Below are positions 38,102-49,468 of a stretch of DNA of 64,000 bases, one piece after another. Each line of letters starts with the position of its first letter. Position 1 is the stretch's first letter. Where the stretch lies: the NCBI GenBank assembly GCA_027494135.1, contig JAOSJK010000012.1, forward strand, positions 734,795 through 798,794, written 5' to 3'. This stretch comes from Acidimicrobiia bacterium. Its GTDB lineage: Bacteria; Actinomycetota; Acidimicrobiia; IMCC26256; PALSA-610. The notes beneath the pieces are model-generated. The model ran no database searches. It was not told the DNA's origin and saw only the letters and a list, made by a program, of their open reading frames with translations. The position numbers and the translations under genes were made by a program.

Positions 38102-40571
38102 TCATGCGCCGCAGATGATCACCGGGGAGCGTGAGACGCTGGCCTCTACCCAGTGGAGCGGTGCGACAACACAGTAGCACGCCTCCCCCTCATCCCCGCA
38201 CCAAACACGACGAGCGTCGATAGACCACACATATTGTGGTCTATCGACGCTCGTCCTCTGGGTGGGTCGTCGTCGGTGGTGTGGGCGCGGGCTACTCGTG
38301 TCGAAGTGCGGAGTCGATTGCGTGCCGCGTGTGCGCGCGAGCAGCGCGTGCGACTCCACCGAGACGGTGTGCAGCACTCCTGTGAAGCCGAAGGGAGGTT
38401 CGTAGTCGTCGCAGACGGGGAAGCCCTTGTCGCGACCTACGACGAGTCCTGCGCCGCCGATCTGCCACCTGAACGGCAGGTCGCGTGGCAGTTCCATCCG
38501 CGCGACGACGGCGCCATCGACGGTGACGGTCACCGGCCCTCCTCCCGAGCGCTCGCGCCGGTACTCGAATCCAACCCTGTGCCTACCCGCAGCAACCGGC
38601 GACTCGGCAGCGGCGCGGTGCACGCTGCCGAAGAGATTGAACGCGACGACGGGCACGCCGTCGATCAGATAGAACGCGAACCCGTTGCTCCAGTCGCCCA
38701 GTGCGACCACGATGCCCTCCGCACCGTCGTCGGCGATCTCGACATCAGCCTCGAGCGTGAAGCCCCCTCCGAGAGGCGGCAGGAGGTCCTCAGCGACCCC
38801 GCCTCCACCGGGACGGAGGGTCGCACGCGCTCGGGCTCCCCAGGGCGACGGCTCCAGCGCGACCGTGCGACCGATGAAGGAGTCGTCGAGTGGCAGCACA
38901 GAGTTGTTCCGCGCCTCGTCCCACCACCGCTCGATCAGCTGCGCCAGCACCTCGGGGTGAGCATCACCGACGTCGCGCGCCTCCGCGAAGTCCGAAGACA
39001 GGTCGAAGAGCGCCCAGTGGTCGTCATCGAAAGCCTTGCTGCCCTCGAGAAGGCGGAGCTCGACGCTCATCTGGTGCCCGATGTGGTCGGTCGTAGCCCG
39101 CCATCCGTCGTGGTAGATCGCCCGCGATCCGAGCATCTCGAAGTACTGGGTGCTGCGGGGACTCGGCGCCGTCGCGTCCGCGAACGTGCCGCGCAGGGTC
39201 GCACCGTCGATTCGCTGTTGCTTCGCGCCCGCGACACTCGCCGGCGGCTCTATGCCGAGCACATCGAGAATGGTCGGCAGCACGTCGATCGCGTGACAGA
39301 ACTGCTCTCGCACCTCACCGCGCCCCTCGATGCCGCCGGGCCAGTGGACGATCAGGGGCGTCCTGACACCGCCCAACCACGAGTACCTTTTCCAGAGCCT
39401 GAACGGCGTGTTGCCTGCCCATGCCCAGCCCCACGGGTAGTGGTTGTACGCGCGGAACCCACCGAGTTCATCGATGTGCTCGAGCGTGTCGGCGGGGTCG
39501 TCCTCCATGTCGTGGGTGAAGCGATGCTCGTTCAGAGTGCCGAGCGGCCCGCCCTCGGCGCTCGTCCCGTTGTCGGAGACGAGGATCAGGATCGTGTCGT
39601 CGAGCGCGCCTGTCTCCTCGAGGAAGGAGACGAGACGCCCAATCTGCTCGTCGGTGTGCGAGAGGAACCCCGCGAAGACCTCCATCATCCGTGCGAAGAG
39701 GCGCTGCTGCTCCGCCGGGAGCGACTCCCACTCGGGCACCCACGAGGGCCGTTCGGGGAGCTCGGTCGCCGCCGGGACAACTCCGAGGGCCATCTGCCGT
39801 GCGAACACACGGTCGCGCCACGCCTCCCACCCGTCGTCGAACCGGCCGGCGTACTTGTCGATCCACTCGCGCGGCGCCTGGTGGGGTGCGTGCTGCGCTC
39901 CGGTTGCGAACCAGAGCATGAACGGCTTGTCGGGCGTCGCCTGCTGTTGGTCCTGCACGAGCCGTATCGCCCTGTCTGCCAGGTCCTCGGTCAGGTGGTA
40001 GCCCTCGTCGGGCGTACTCGGCGGATCCACGAATCCGTTGTCGCAGACGAGCTCGGGCGTCCACTGGTTGGTGTCGCCGGCCAGGAACCCGTAGAAGCGC
40101 TCGAAGCCGAGACCGAGCGGCCAGCGGTCGAACGGTCCCGACGCGCTCAGCTCCCAGCGCGGGGTCAGGTGCCACTTGCCGACTGCAAACGTGCTGTAGC
40201 CGTTGTCGCGCAGAATGCGCGGCATCGTCGCCGCCGAGTGCGGAATGCGGGCCGTGTACCCGGGGAACCCGATAGGGAGGTCGGTCAGGAAGCCCATCCC
40301 GACGGAGTGGTGGTTGCGACCCGTCATGAGGCAGGCGCGTGGGTGAGCACATCGCCGTCACGTGGAAGCGGTTGTAGCGCAAACCTCCCGAAGCGAGCCG
40401 ATCGATGTTCGGCGTCTCGATGTCCGAGCCGTAGCAGCCGAGCTGAGCGAAGCCGAGATCGTCGAGGACGATGACGATCACGTTCGGCGCGCCGTCCGGC
40501 GCGGCGGGCAGCGGGTCGAACGCAGGTGTCGACTCGGCGATCGTGCGGCCGATCGTCGCTTGCGGCTCCAT
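38102..40571 (-). CDS. Arylsulfatase-like type I sulfatase with C-terminal lectin-like domain (frameshifted)
   Basis: Start ATG 40571 (MEPQATIG) with GAGGAGG 6 bases upstream. Metal site VIVIVLDDLGFAQLGCYG, then FGly motif MCSPTR; one base is missing near 40320, after which RACLMTGRNHHSVGMG continues. GKWHLTPRWE, VSDNGTSAEGG and VRTPLIVHWPGG follow. After residue about 550 a beta-rich domain (GFTLEADVEIADDGAEGIVVALGDWSNG) resembles concanavalin-like lectin folds seen in large sulfatases. The open frame runs through hairpin A3 (38209-38255) to 38102; the genuine stop may be nearer 38260. No signal peptide seen. Confidence 0.85.
38209..38255. terminator. Hairpin family A, copy 3
   Basis: A 21-bp perfect stem with loop CATAT, nearly identical to copy 2 except for one outer base pair. 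It lies at the 3' end of the sulfatase gene, inside the last 50 codons of its open frame, and upstream of the helicase gene. Likely terminator of the sulfatase transcript. Confidence 0.75.
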
Positions 40572-40791
40572 GACCATCCTCCTCGCGGCTCGGTGCCTCG
40601 CCGGGGCCCACGGGCGTCGTGAAGCATCCCACGGTCGACGCCGTCCGCGCCGTGCCGGCTGCGACGCGGCTCAGTAGACTCGACCGCGCACGCGGCGCCC
40701 CCACGGCCGCCGGCGACCTGGACGACCGGTTCCGAGCCGCCCCGGGACGCCGTCCGAAGAGCCGTCTGAGGAGGACGCAGCGGCAGACGAC

Positions 40792-41343
40792 ATGATCGAC
40801 CAGCTCGAGCGGGCCATCGCCGACGTGGAGCCGATCGTGGGCTCGATCCGCCGCGAGTCGTTCGGGCTGCCTACACCCTGCTCCGACTTCGACGTGCGGA
40901 CGCTCGTAGGCCATCTCGTCGGTGGCATGCGCGGCTTCGCAGACGTGGGTGAGGGCGGCGCCCTCTCATTCGACCTCGACCCCGACCTCGACACCGAGGA
41001 CGCCCTGACCAAGTATCGCAGCGCTGCGTCGCGGCTCCTCGCCGCGTGGCGCGCTCCGGGGGCGACCGAGCGCATGTACGACATGCCCTGGGGTCAGATG
41101 CTCGGAATCCAGCTCGTCGGGTTCGCATTCCTGGAGGTGCTCACCCACGGCTGGGATCTCGCCAAGGCCACCGGGTTCGAACGGACGATCGACGCAGGTC
41201 TCGCAGAGGCGGCACTCGCGTCGGCACGCATGTGGGTCGACGAAGGCGCTCGCACGCCCGTTCTCTTCGGTCCTGAGGTCGAGATAGTCGGCGACGCAGC
41301 GGCGCCCGACAGGCTCGCCGCGTTCTTGGGTCGCCGCCCGTAG
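40792..41343 (+). CDS. TIGR03086-like metal-binding protein (mycothiol maleylpyruvate isomerase N-terminal domain)
   Basis: A 183-residue DinB-like four-helix protein: LERAIADVEPIVGSI, LPTPCSDFDVRTLVGHLVGGMRGFA with the first His, and VLTHGWDLAKATG with the second His, the family's metal-binding arrangement. Second member of this superfamily in the window. The start is not firm: GAGGAGG lies 17 bases upstream of ATG 40792. Confidence 0.83.
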   Translation: MIDQLERAIADVEPIVGSIRRESFGLPTPCSDFDVRTLVGHLVGGMRGFADVGEGGALSFDLDPDLDTEDALTKYRSAASRLLAAWRAPGATERMYDMPWGQMLGIQLVGFAFLEVLTHGWDLAKATGFERTIDAGLAEAALASARMWVDEGARTPVLFGPEVEIVGDAAAPDRLAAFLGRRP

Positions 41344-41380
41344 ACCAGCGCCCGCCCCGACGCGCGGCCGGGGCCGTACT

Positions 41381-42945
41381 TCACAGCGGGCGATAGGCGG
41401 GGTCGAGCTCGGCGGCAGCTACAGCCAGCGTTTCGGGCGCGCAGGCTCAGGGGGCGGGGGTCACCCGAGAGGAGGCTCCGCACGGCCTCGTCGAACGAGG
41501 GGGCCTCCTCTTCCTGGTAGCGCACCCCAGCGCGCACGCTCGCCGCTGATCGCCCGGCGGTCCACTCGACGATACGGACCGCGGCCCGGGTCAGAGGTTC
41601 GAGGCTCGCGTCGTGGATCTTGTCCATCGTGTCCGACGCATCGAAGAGGTACCACGGTGCGGTCAGGTAGTTGACGATCGGTACGCCGCAGAGATGGAAG
41701 TGCCCGCCATCGGTGGTTGGGCGCTCGCCGAGAGCCGTAGGCGTCAGAATCAGCGACCGATCCATGTCCTCGGCGACCACCGCATCCCACACGGCGCGCT
41801 CCAGATCCGGGGACTCGCTCGTGAACCACCACCTGGGCACCGGCACGTCGAGAACCTCTAGCGCGCCGTCGCGCTCGATGCATTCGCGCGCCGCGTGCTC
41901 CAAGTGCATCTCGAGCACGATGCTCTCGAGCGCGTCCGCATGACTCTCGCAGAAGGCCTCCGTTCCCCGACCGCCTGCCATGTGCGCAGCGTTCACCGTG
42001 AAGACGAGCCGGTGCGGTCGTTCCGCCTCCGGCACGCGCGACCAGTACTCCGCCTGCGCCAGGACGAGTGCGATGCCCGAGGCATCCTCCACGGCCGACG
42101 CCCACGGTCCGTCGTGGTGGGAGCCTATGACGACCAACTCGTCGTCTGCACCGGGTAGCTCGCCGACGACGTTGTTGGTCATGACGCTTCCTCGCTCGGC
42201 GTCGACGCGCAGCCGAATCGGGACAGTCGCATGTGCCTCGGCGCCTCCCCCGTTGTGGGACGCGCTCATCAGCAGAGCCGCCAGTCTGTCGCCGTCGTCC
42301 TCTCCGACGTAGACCCCTGGGATCGGCCGGAATGCTCCGTCGTAGGGGACGTAGTACTCGCAGCCCCCGCCGGGATACCCGCGCAGGACTCCGACGAACC
42401 CGATCGCGCCTGCCTCCAAGGCCGGCTGCATCGTCTGCATCAGCGCCACCGAGAAGGGAGGCACGTGAGTGCCACCCTCGAGAGTCCCACCCGGGTCGTA
42501 GCACCAGCCCGCATCGCGCCGGTTCGGCCGCGCCCACGTCGACGTCCTCGGCTCTCCTGACCGTCACAGGGAACGTCGCCGGCAGAGAGACGAACGGCAG
42601 GTCGACGAGGGCGACGCGACCTCTCGCCGCCCCGCCCGGGGCACCGACGCTGACCAGCTCGCCCTGCACCTCGCCGGGCGCACTGAACGGTGTCGCGAAG
42701 CACGGGATCGACTCCGCCCCGGCACCGTCTCCGACGACGAGCTCGGCTGCGTGAGGTTCCCAGTATGGAGCCTCGACCGGCTCCAAGCGCACCTTCTCCA
42801 GCCCGAGCAATTCGAATCGCGATCGCACGTACTCCTCCGCCCACCGGTCCGCCGGCGTTCCCGGGCGGCGGATTCCCTGGTCGAAGACTGCCTGGATCCA
42901 GCCACGAATCGCGGTGGCATCGGGCACGAGCGCGGCGTCGGGCAC
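41381..42945 (-). CDS. M28-family metallopeptidase (frameshifted twice)
   Basis: GTG start at 42945 with AGGAGG 8 bases upstream. N-terminal part: RRPGTPADRWAEEYVRSRFELLGLEKVRLEP, typical of M28 aminopeptidases, then an inserted PA-like domain. Zinc ligands appear in VIGSHHDGPWASAVEDASG, the EMHLEHAARE segment and DGGHFHLCGVP. Shifts are required near 42520-42545 (to reach DAGWCYDPGGTLEGGTHVPPF) and near 41445-41455 in a CCCCGCCCCC run, after which the frame ends naturally as APETLAVAAAELDPAYRPL at 41381. About 520 residues. Role: exopeptidase; substrate unknown. Confidence 0.82.
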
Positions 42946-43005
42946 GGCTGTCACCTCCTGGAGCGCGCTGGCACGGTAGCCGCCACACGCGACCTCCGCC
43001 TCGAC

Positions 43006-43050
43006 AGGCCGACCGACCGACGACCGACCACCGACAACCGACCGACGAGG
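43006..43050. repeat. Low-complexity CGACC/CCGA repeat
   Basis: About ten imperfect copies of a CGAC/CCGAC unit in the gap between the divergent M28 peptidase and ABC transporter genes. Probably slippage-prone simple repeat in the divergent promoter region. Confidence 0.7.
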
Positions 43051-43105
43051 TGGCGAGGGCAGACTGACGGCGAGCCCCCGTCGGCGCCCGATAGCGTCGC
43101 CCCCC

Positions 43106-44041
<936 letters not shown>

Positions 44042-44042
44042 G

Positions 44043-44816
44043 ATGCAGACCCCTCCCGTGATGCGTGTAGTGGAGCGCGAGCTCCTCGTCTCGCGCCGGC
44101 TCTGGCGCGGCTGGACGTCTTCTCACTTCGTGATGCCGCTGCTCTACCTGACGGCGATGGGCGTCGGACTCGGCGACATCATCGACGACCGCGGACGGAC
44201 CGTCGACGGCCTCGCCTACATGGAGTTCGTGGCGCCGGGGCTCCTGGCAGCGACAGCGCTGATGCTCGCCGCCGGCGAGTCGCTCTGGCCGGTGATGGTC
44301 GGCACCAAGTGGTTGCGCACGTTCCACGCGATGGTCGCAACGCCACTCGGCCCGGGAGACGCCTACGACGGCATCCTCGCCTGGACGGCCCTGCGGGCCT
44401 TCGCAGGAAGCGCGCTCTTCCTCACCGTCGCAACCCTCTTCGGCGGGGTCCCGTCGGCATGGGGGCTCCTCGCCGTACCCGCGGCGGCACTGGGTGCCGC
44501 CGCGTTCGCAGCACCCCTCATCGCGTACTCCGCCACACAGGACTCCGACGCGACGTTCCCGTTGATCATGCGCCTCGGCGTGATGCCACTCTTCCTGTTC
44601 TCGGGAACGTTCTTCCCCGTCTCCCAGCTCCCCGACACCCTTCAACCGGTCGCCGTAGCGTCGCCACTGTGGCACTCCGTGGAGCTCTGCCGCGGGGCAA
44701 CCCGCGGCGATCTCGGAGCAGCGGCAGCCCTCGCACACCTCGTCGTGCTCGTCTCCATCGTCGCTGCCGGTCGGGCATGGGGACGCCGCAGCTTCACCCG
44801 GAAGCTCGTGCCGTGA
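44043..44816 (+). CDS. ABC-2 type permease, first subunit
   Basis: A 257-residue membrane protein starting one base after the ATPase stop. Six hydrophobic helices; YMEFVAPGLLAATALMLAAGESLWP and FLFSGTFFPVSQLPDTLQPVAVASPLWHSVEL are hallmark ABC-2 permease segments. Pairs with the next gene, a related permease, suggesting a heterodimeric channel. Confidence 0.9.
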   Translation: MQTPPVMRVVERELLVSRRLWRGWTSSHFVMPLLYLTAMGVGLGDIIDDRGRTVDGLAYMEFVAPGLLAATALMLAAGESLWPVMVGTKWLRTFHAMVATPLGPGDAYDGILAWTALRAFAGSALFLTVATLFGGVPSAWGLLAVPAAALGAAAFAAPLIAYSATQDSDATFPLIMRLGVMPLFLFSGTFFPVSQLPDTLQPVAVASPLWHSVELCRGATRGDLGAAAALAHLVVLVSIVAAGRAWGRRSFTRKLVP

Positions 44817-45643
44817 CCGACGTCGCGACACCGCTCCGGATTCCACGCCGGTTGGGCCTGATACTGCCACCGGGCACGGTCGGCTACCGATCTCTCCGGA
44901 TCGTCGAGCGGAACGCTCTTGCATACCGGAGGATGTGGTTCGTGTTCCTGACGGGGTTCGCCGAACCACTGCTGTACCTCCTCTCCATCGGGATCGGCGT
45001 CGGTGAGCTCGTCGGCACTCTCCCGGGACCAGGAGGCGCCGGGATCGACTACAGGCAATTCGTCGCACCGGGGATGCTCGCCGTGAGCGCGATGAACGGT
45101 GCGGTCTTCGACACGACGTTCAACTTCTTCTGGAAGTTCAAGTACTCCAGGGCCTACGACGCCGTCCTCGCCACGCCACTCGGCGCGGGAGATATCGCAC
45201 TCGGGGAGATGACGTGGGCTCTCATGCGCGGCGCCGTATACGCGACTGCTTTCCTGGTGACGATGCTCTTCTTCGGTCTCGTCCCGTCGGCCTGGGCACT
45301 TCTTGCCGTTCCGGTCACGCTGTTGATCGGCTTCGCCTTCGCGGGAGCGGGACTCGCCGCGACTACCTACATGCGCTCGTTCATCGACTTCGACTACGTG
45401 AACCTCGCCCTCGTGCCGCTCTTCCTCTTCTCCGCGACCTTCTTCCCGCTCTCTCGCTACCCCGACGCCCTGCAGTGGGTCGTGCGGTGCACCCCGCTGT
45501 ATCAGGGCGTCGAGTTGGAGCGCTCCCTGGTGCTCGGCGATGTCCGATGGACGCTCCTCGTTCACGTCGCCTACCTGCTGCTCATGGGCACCGTCGGCGT
45601 GAACATCGCCGCGCGTCGCCTCGGCCGATTGTTGTTGCCGTGA
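44813..45643 (+). CDS. ABC-2 type permease, second subunit
   Basis: A 276-residue permease, GTG start overlapping the preceding stop as GTGA. Same architecture as its neighbour: YRQFVAPGMLAVSAMNGAVFDT, then FLFSATFFPLSRYPDALQWVVRCTPLYQGVEL. Probably arose by duplication and forms a heterodimer with it. Confidence 0.9.
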   Translation: MTDVATPLRIPRRLGLILPPGTVGYRSLRIVERNALAYRRMWFVFLTGFAEPLLYLLSIGIGVGELVGTLPGPGGAGIDYRQFVAPGMLAVSAMNGAVFDTTFNFFWKFKYSRAYDAVLATPLGAGDIALGEMTWALMRGAVYATAFLVTMLFFGLVPSAWALLAVPVTLLIGFAFAGAGLAATTYMRSFIDFDYVNLALVPLFLFSATFFPLSRYPDALQWVVRCTPLYQGVELERSLVLGDVRWTLLVHVAYLLLMGTVGVNIAARRLGRLLLP

Positions 45644-45659
45644 CATCGGGAGGATGCCC

Positions 45660-46481
45660 ATGAGGGTGACGACACTGGGGACCGGGTCGCCCATCCCCGA
45701 CCCGAAGAGGGCAGGTCCATCCACTCTCGTGCAGGCCGGCGGGCAGCATCTGCTATTCGACTGCGGGCGAGCGGTGCTGATGCGCCTCTCGGCCCTGGGC
45801 ATCACCCCACCGGCACTGGCGCACGTCTTCCTCACGCACCTGCACTCGGATCACATAACCGACTTCAACGACGTCGTCACCACGCGCTGGGTCATGTCGC
45901 CCGCACCGAGCCCGCTCACCGTGACCGGGCCGCCCGGCACCGCCGAGCTCGCCAGACGCACGATCGCGATGCTCGCCGACGACGTGTGCTGGCGCCTCGC
46001 TCACCACGACGACCTCACCTGGGAGCCATCGTGCGACGTAACCGAGGTGCTCGATGGCATCGCACTCGACTCGGAGGGCATTCGCGTCGTCGCAGCGCCC
46101 ACCGATCATCGGCCGGTCACCCCGACCGTCGGCTTCCGAGTCGAGCACGACGGCCGGGCCGTTGTGATCGGTGGCGACGGCGTGCCCTGCGACAGCCTCG
46201 ACCGCCTCTGCTCCGGTGCCGACATGTACGTGCAGACAGTCACCCGCGCCGAGGTCGTGAGGTCGATCCCCTCGCCGCGGCTGCAGGACGTCATCGACTA
46301 TCACTCCTCGTGCGCAGACGCCGGGCGCACCGCGGCCCGGGCCGGGGTGCGCACGCTCGTGCTCACCCACCCCGTACCGTTCGCTGTTCCAGGCACGGAG
46401 CACGAGTGGGTTGCCGAGGCCGCCGCGCACTTCGGCGGCGAGGTGCACCTCGCCGCCGACCTCGACTCATTCGACCTGTAG
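45660..46481 (+). CDS. MBL-fold metallohydrolase (RNase Z/arylsulfatase-like)
   Basis: A 273-residue metallo-beta-lactamase-fold protein. ATG 45660 is preferred over ATG 45654 because GGGAGG abuts the latter and lies 6 bases from the former. VTTLGTGSPIPDPKRAGPS opens like RNase Z-type and AtsA-type proteins; the metal motif is THLHSDHITD near residue 61; later VVIGGDGV, DYHSS and VLTHPVPF supply further ligands. Likely a phosphodiesterase or ester hydrolase. Confidence 0.87.
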   Translation: MRVTTLGTGSPIPDPKRAGPSTLVQAGGQHLLFDCGRAVLMRLSALGITPPALAHVFLTHLHSDHITDFNDVVTTRWVMSPAPSPLTVTGPPGTAELARRTIAMLADDVCWRLAHHDDLTWEPSCDVTEVLDGIALDSEGIRVVAAPTDHRPVTPTVGFRVEHDGRAVVIGGDGVPCDSLDRLCSGADMYVQTVTRAEVVRSIPSPRLQDVIDYHSSCADAGRTAARAGVRTLVLTHPVPFAVPGTEHEWVAEAAAHFGGEVHLAADLDSFDL

Positions 46482-46551
46482 CGCGCTCACGGGCACCCCG
46501 GATTCTGACCTCGAGCCGGACCCGGGCAGAGCAGCGGGACCGTCTGCCGGA

Positions 46552-49325
46552 TCAGACTGCGCGCTCGAGACTGACGCGCACACCGCGATCAACGGGAACG
46601 GGCTGCCACCCGAGGGGTCCGTAGTCGACGTGCCCGTAGCCGGCGGCGAGATTCAGGTGCTTCACCATGCCCGGGCTGACGTCGTTAGGTCCGCCCCAGT
46701 CTTCGAACATGTGCGGGTCCCAGCCGTTGTACACCGTCACGCCCCCGGGTTGCTGCCCGCCGCTGAGCTTCGCCCGCACCACGAACGAACCCACGTCGTT
46801 GAAGACCCGCACCCGGTCGTTGTCGGAGATCTCCAGCATCTCGGCGTCGCCCGGATTGATCACCGCGTGCGGCTCTCCCCGGTGTGTCTGCAGCAGTATC
46901 GGGTTGCCCATGTTCATCGCGTGGACCGACCAGCGGTTGTGGCCCGACGACATCACGTGGGTGTGGTCTCCACCCATCTTCGGCATGTCCTTGTGGACAG
47001 GAAGGTCCTCGCCGGCCTCGACGAACCACGGGTGCTCGATGAGGAACTGTGCTCGCCGCGTCAGAGTGGGGTACGGGTCGCCCCGGAGCAGGTGATACTC
47101 GAGCGGGTTGGCGATCTCGTCCTCGGCCGGCCACGGCGACGCGTGACTCTTGCCCATGAACGTACGCCCCCAGTTCTGGAATCTGACCTGGCCGTTCTCG
47201 CGCAGCTTCTTCAGGTCGGTACCGGGCTCCAGGAGGCCGGCATAGGCCGAGTCGCGCACGATCTCGTCGTGCACCTGCTCGCTCGTCTCGAATGCACCGT
47301 CGAGCGTGAAGCGGCCGGGCAGGTCTGCGTACTTGTGCTCGCTGCCGTCGGCGTGCCGGAAGGTCTCGATCCCCCGCTCGTCGGCGCGACGGGCGAGCGC
47401 CCGGGTCAGGTCGCGGAAGAGCTCCCACTCGGCCATCGACTCGCCCGCAGGCGGGACGGCCTCGTCGGTCATGGTGAGCGTGAAGAGCGGGATGTCGAGC
47501 GCGACCTTCTCGTAGTGCTGCGCCGCCGGGAGGACGATGTCGGACCAGAGCGCAGTGCTCGACATCCGGACGTCGATGGTTACAACGAGATCTAGCTTGG
47601 GCCAGAAGTGCTCGAGGACGGTGTTCCGCCCGCCGCGCGTGCGCCGCACGATGTTGCCACCGCACTCGATGAGAACGCGTGGCGGCGTGTCGGGACCGTT
47701 ACGGATCGTGTGCGACCACCAACCGGCCTCGATCGCCTCGTCGAAGTACTCGTCGAACGTGCGCGCCATCGTCGGATCGCCGTTTCCCGGCGCATTCCAC
47801 AGCTCGCGAAAGCCTGCATGCCAGTACCAGATGAACGCCGGCGGGACCATCATCGGGCGACCGCCCTTCCCCGCGGCGCGCAGCATGTCGAACGAGGCGA
47901 TCTCCGATGACATCGACGGATCGAGCGACATGAAGAGCTCGTCGAACGCGTCGAGCGCCGCCACGACCTCCTCCGAACCCTCGACGCCCGGTCGCGCCTT
48001 CGCCCCCGTGATGGTCCACCCATCCATCTGGCCGCTGGCCCAGTTGTTGAATCCCGTCCCGGGCTTCCCCAGTTCCCGGTCAGCGCCAGCACGAGCAACA
48101 TCGTGCGTTGGTAGAGATCAGAGTGGTACGCCTTGTTGGCGGCCATCCCCATCCATACCTTCGTCTTCTTCGCCGCGACCTTACGAGCGAGCATCCGCAC
48201 CGTCTCGGGCGCGATGCCGGTCGACTCGAACACGTCCTCGGGGCGGAAGGCGCGCAGATGATCGACCATCCTCACCATCAGCGGCCTCACTGCGACAACG
48301 GAGCCGTCGGCGAGAGTCACCTCGGCGGCACCGTCGAGCGAGGGGATGTAGCCGTCGGGGAGCAGGTTGCCGCGGTCGGCCTCCTTGACCGCTCCGGACT
48401 GGTCGATGTGGAAGAACTGGTCGTCGCGTCCGTCGGGATCGATGTCGCGTGCCCGCAGGAAACGGCCGGTGTCGGCACGCACCAGCAACGACAGATCGGT
48501 CTGGTTGCGGACGAACGCCTCGTCGACGAGGCCCTCCTCCACGATCACCTGCGCCATGGCGAGCGAGAGCGCCGCGTCGCTCCCCGGGCGGACGGGCACG
48601 TGGTGATCTACGTGCATGTGGCTCGGGCTGACGTCCGGACCGAGCAGGACGATCTCGGTTCCGTTGTACCGGGCCTCCGTGAAGTAGTGGTAGAAGGTGA
48701 TGTAGGTGTACACGGGGTTCGAGTGCCAGATCAGTACGAGCTCCGACTCGAACGCCGCCGGCTCATCGTGCCACAGGAAAGACTTGCCCATCGTCAGATG
48801 GATCCCCGGGGCGAAGTCGCCGATCGACGCGTTCAGGTCGGTGGAGGTGGCGCCGAGCATCCCGATCAGTCGCTCGATGGCAGTGGTACCGACTATCTCG
48901 GGCGTGCCCTCCCGCATGATCGACTCGGGGCCGTACTTCTCGATCGCGTCGATGATCCCGTCTGCGACGGCGTCGAGCGCCACGTCCCACGAGATCTCCT
49001 CCCACTGCCCGCTGCCGCGCTCGCCGACTCGCCGCAACGGCCGCAGGAGGCGGTCGCCGGCGTCGAGCTGCGCGCTCCACGCCGCGCCCTTGTTGCAGCC
49101 CTGCGGATAGACGTCGGGGAACTTCCCGTTCGGCTCCAGCCGGTCGGGCCGCGGGCCGGCGATCTCCTCGCGCACGACCTTCCCGTCCTTGACGAAGACG
49201 TGGTAGCGGCAGTTGCTCGGAAAGCAGTCGGCGCAGTGCGAGCCCCAAGCGACCTCGTCGAACTCGGTACGCGCGCGGTATCGCGCCTCTCCCGACCGCA
49301 TGTCGTCGGTGCTGGTGCTCGTCAT
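46552..49325 (-). CDS. Molybdopterin oxidoreductase catalytic subunit, type II-like, copy 3 (orphan, frameshifted)
   Basis: About 924 residues. ATG 49325 (MTSTSTDD) with GGCGGAG upstream is preferred over ATG 49361. Cluster motif SHCADCFPSNCRYHVFVKDG (Cys-x2-Cys-x4-Cys as in copy 2), fourth Cys in QGCNKG; Asp in SIGDFAPGIHLTMG is the likely Mo ligand. One G is missing near 48070; then GKPGTGFNNWASGQMDGW continues. Shared blocks with copies 1 and 2 include NPVYTYITFYHYFTEARYNG, PGSDAALSLA, FVRNQTDLS and SSGHNRWSVH. No partner subunits adjacent, no Tat motif. Followed upstream by mmsA on the same strand. Confidence 0.88.
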
Positions 49326-49413
49326 CGGATCTCCGCCCTTCGGCTCCGTGTGCGGAGGCACTCGTCATCGAGGAACTACGTACAGCTGCGGAGCGTACCC
49401 GGCCCGCCCGCAC

Positions 49414-49468
49414 CCCCCTGTTTGGACGCAGGTGGTCGCCATGGCTCCGCTGGCGTCCAAAAAGGGGG
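49414..49468. terminator. Hairpin, degenerate family B-like copy, after mmsA
   Basis: TTTGGACGC pairs with GCGTCCAAA across a loop of about 23 bases, with an outer CCCCC/GGGGG stem. It ends exactly where the mmsA stop begins (49469). The TTTGGxCG arm and C-rich flank resemble family B. Likely terminator of mmsA. Confidence 0.6.

Noticed and set aside
38153..40474. A 773-codon open frame on the plus strand, antisense to the sulfatase
   Set aside because: Arg/Glu-rich shadow sequence with no domain, while the minus strand has all sulfatase motifs; typical antisense openness of GC-rich DNA.
41094..41380. Extension of the M28 peptidase frame into the gene at 40792-41343
   Set aside because: The extended part is antisense to a well-recognised mycothiol-family protein; a frame change near 41450 gives a natural C-terminus at 41381.
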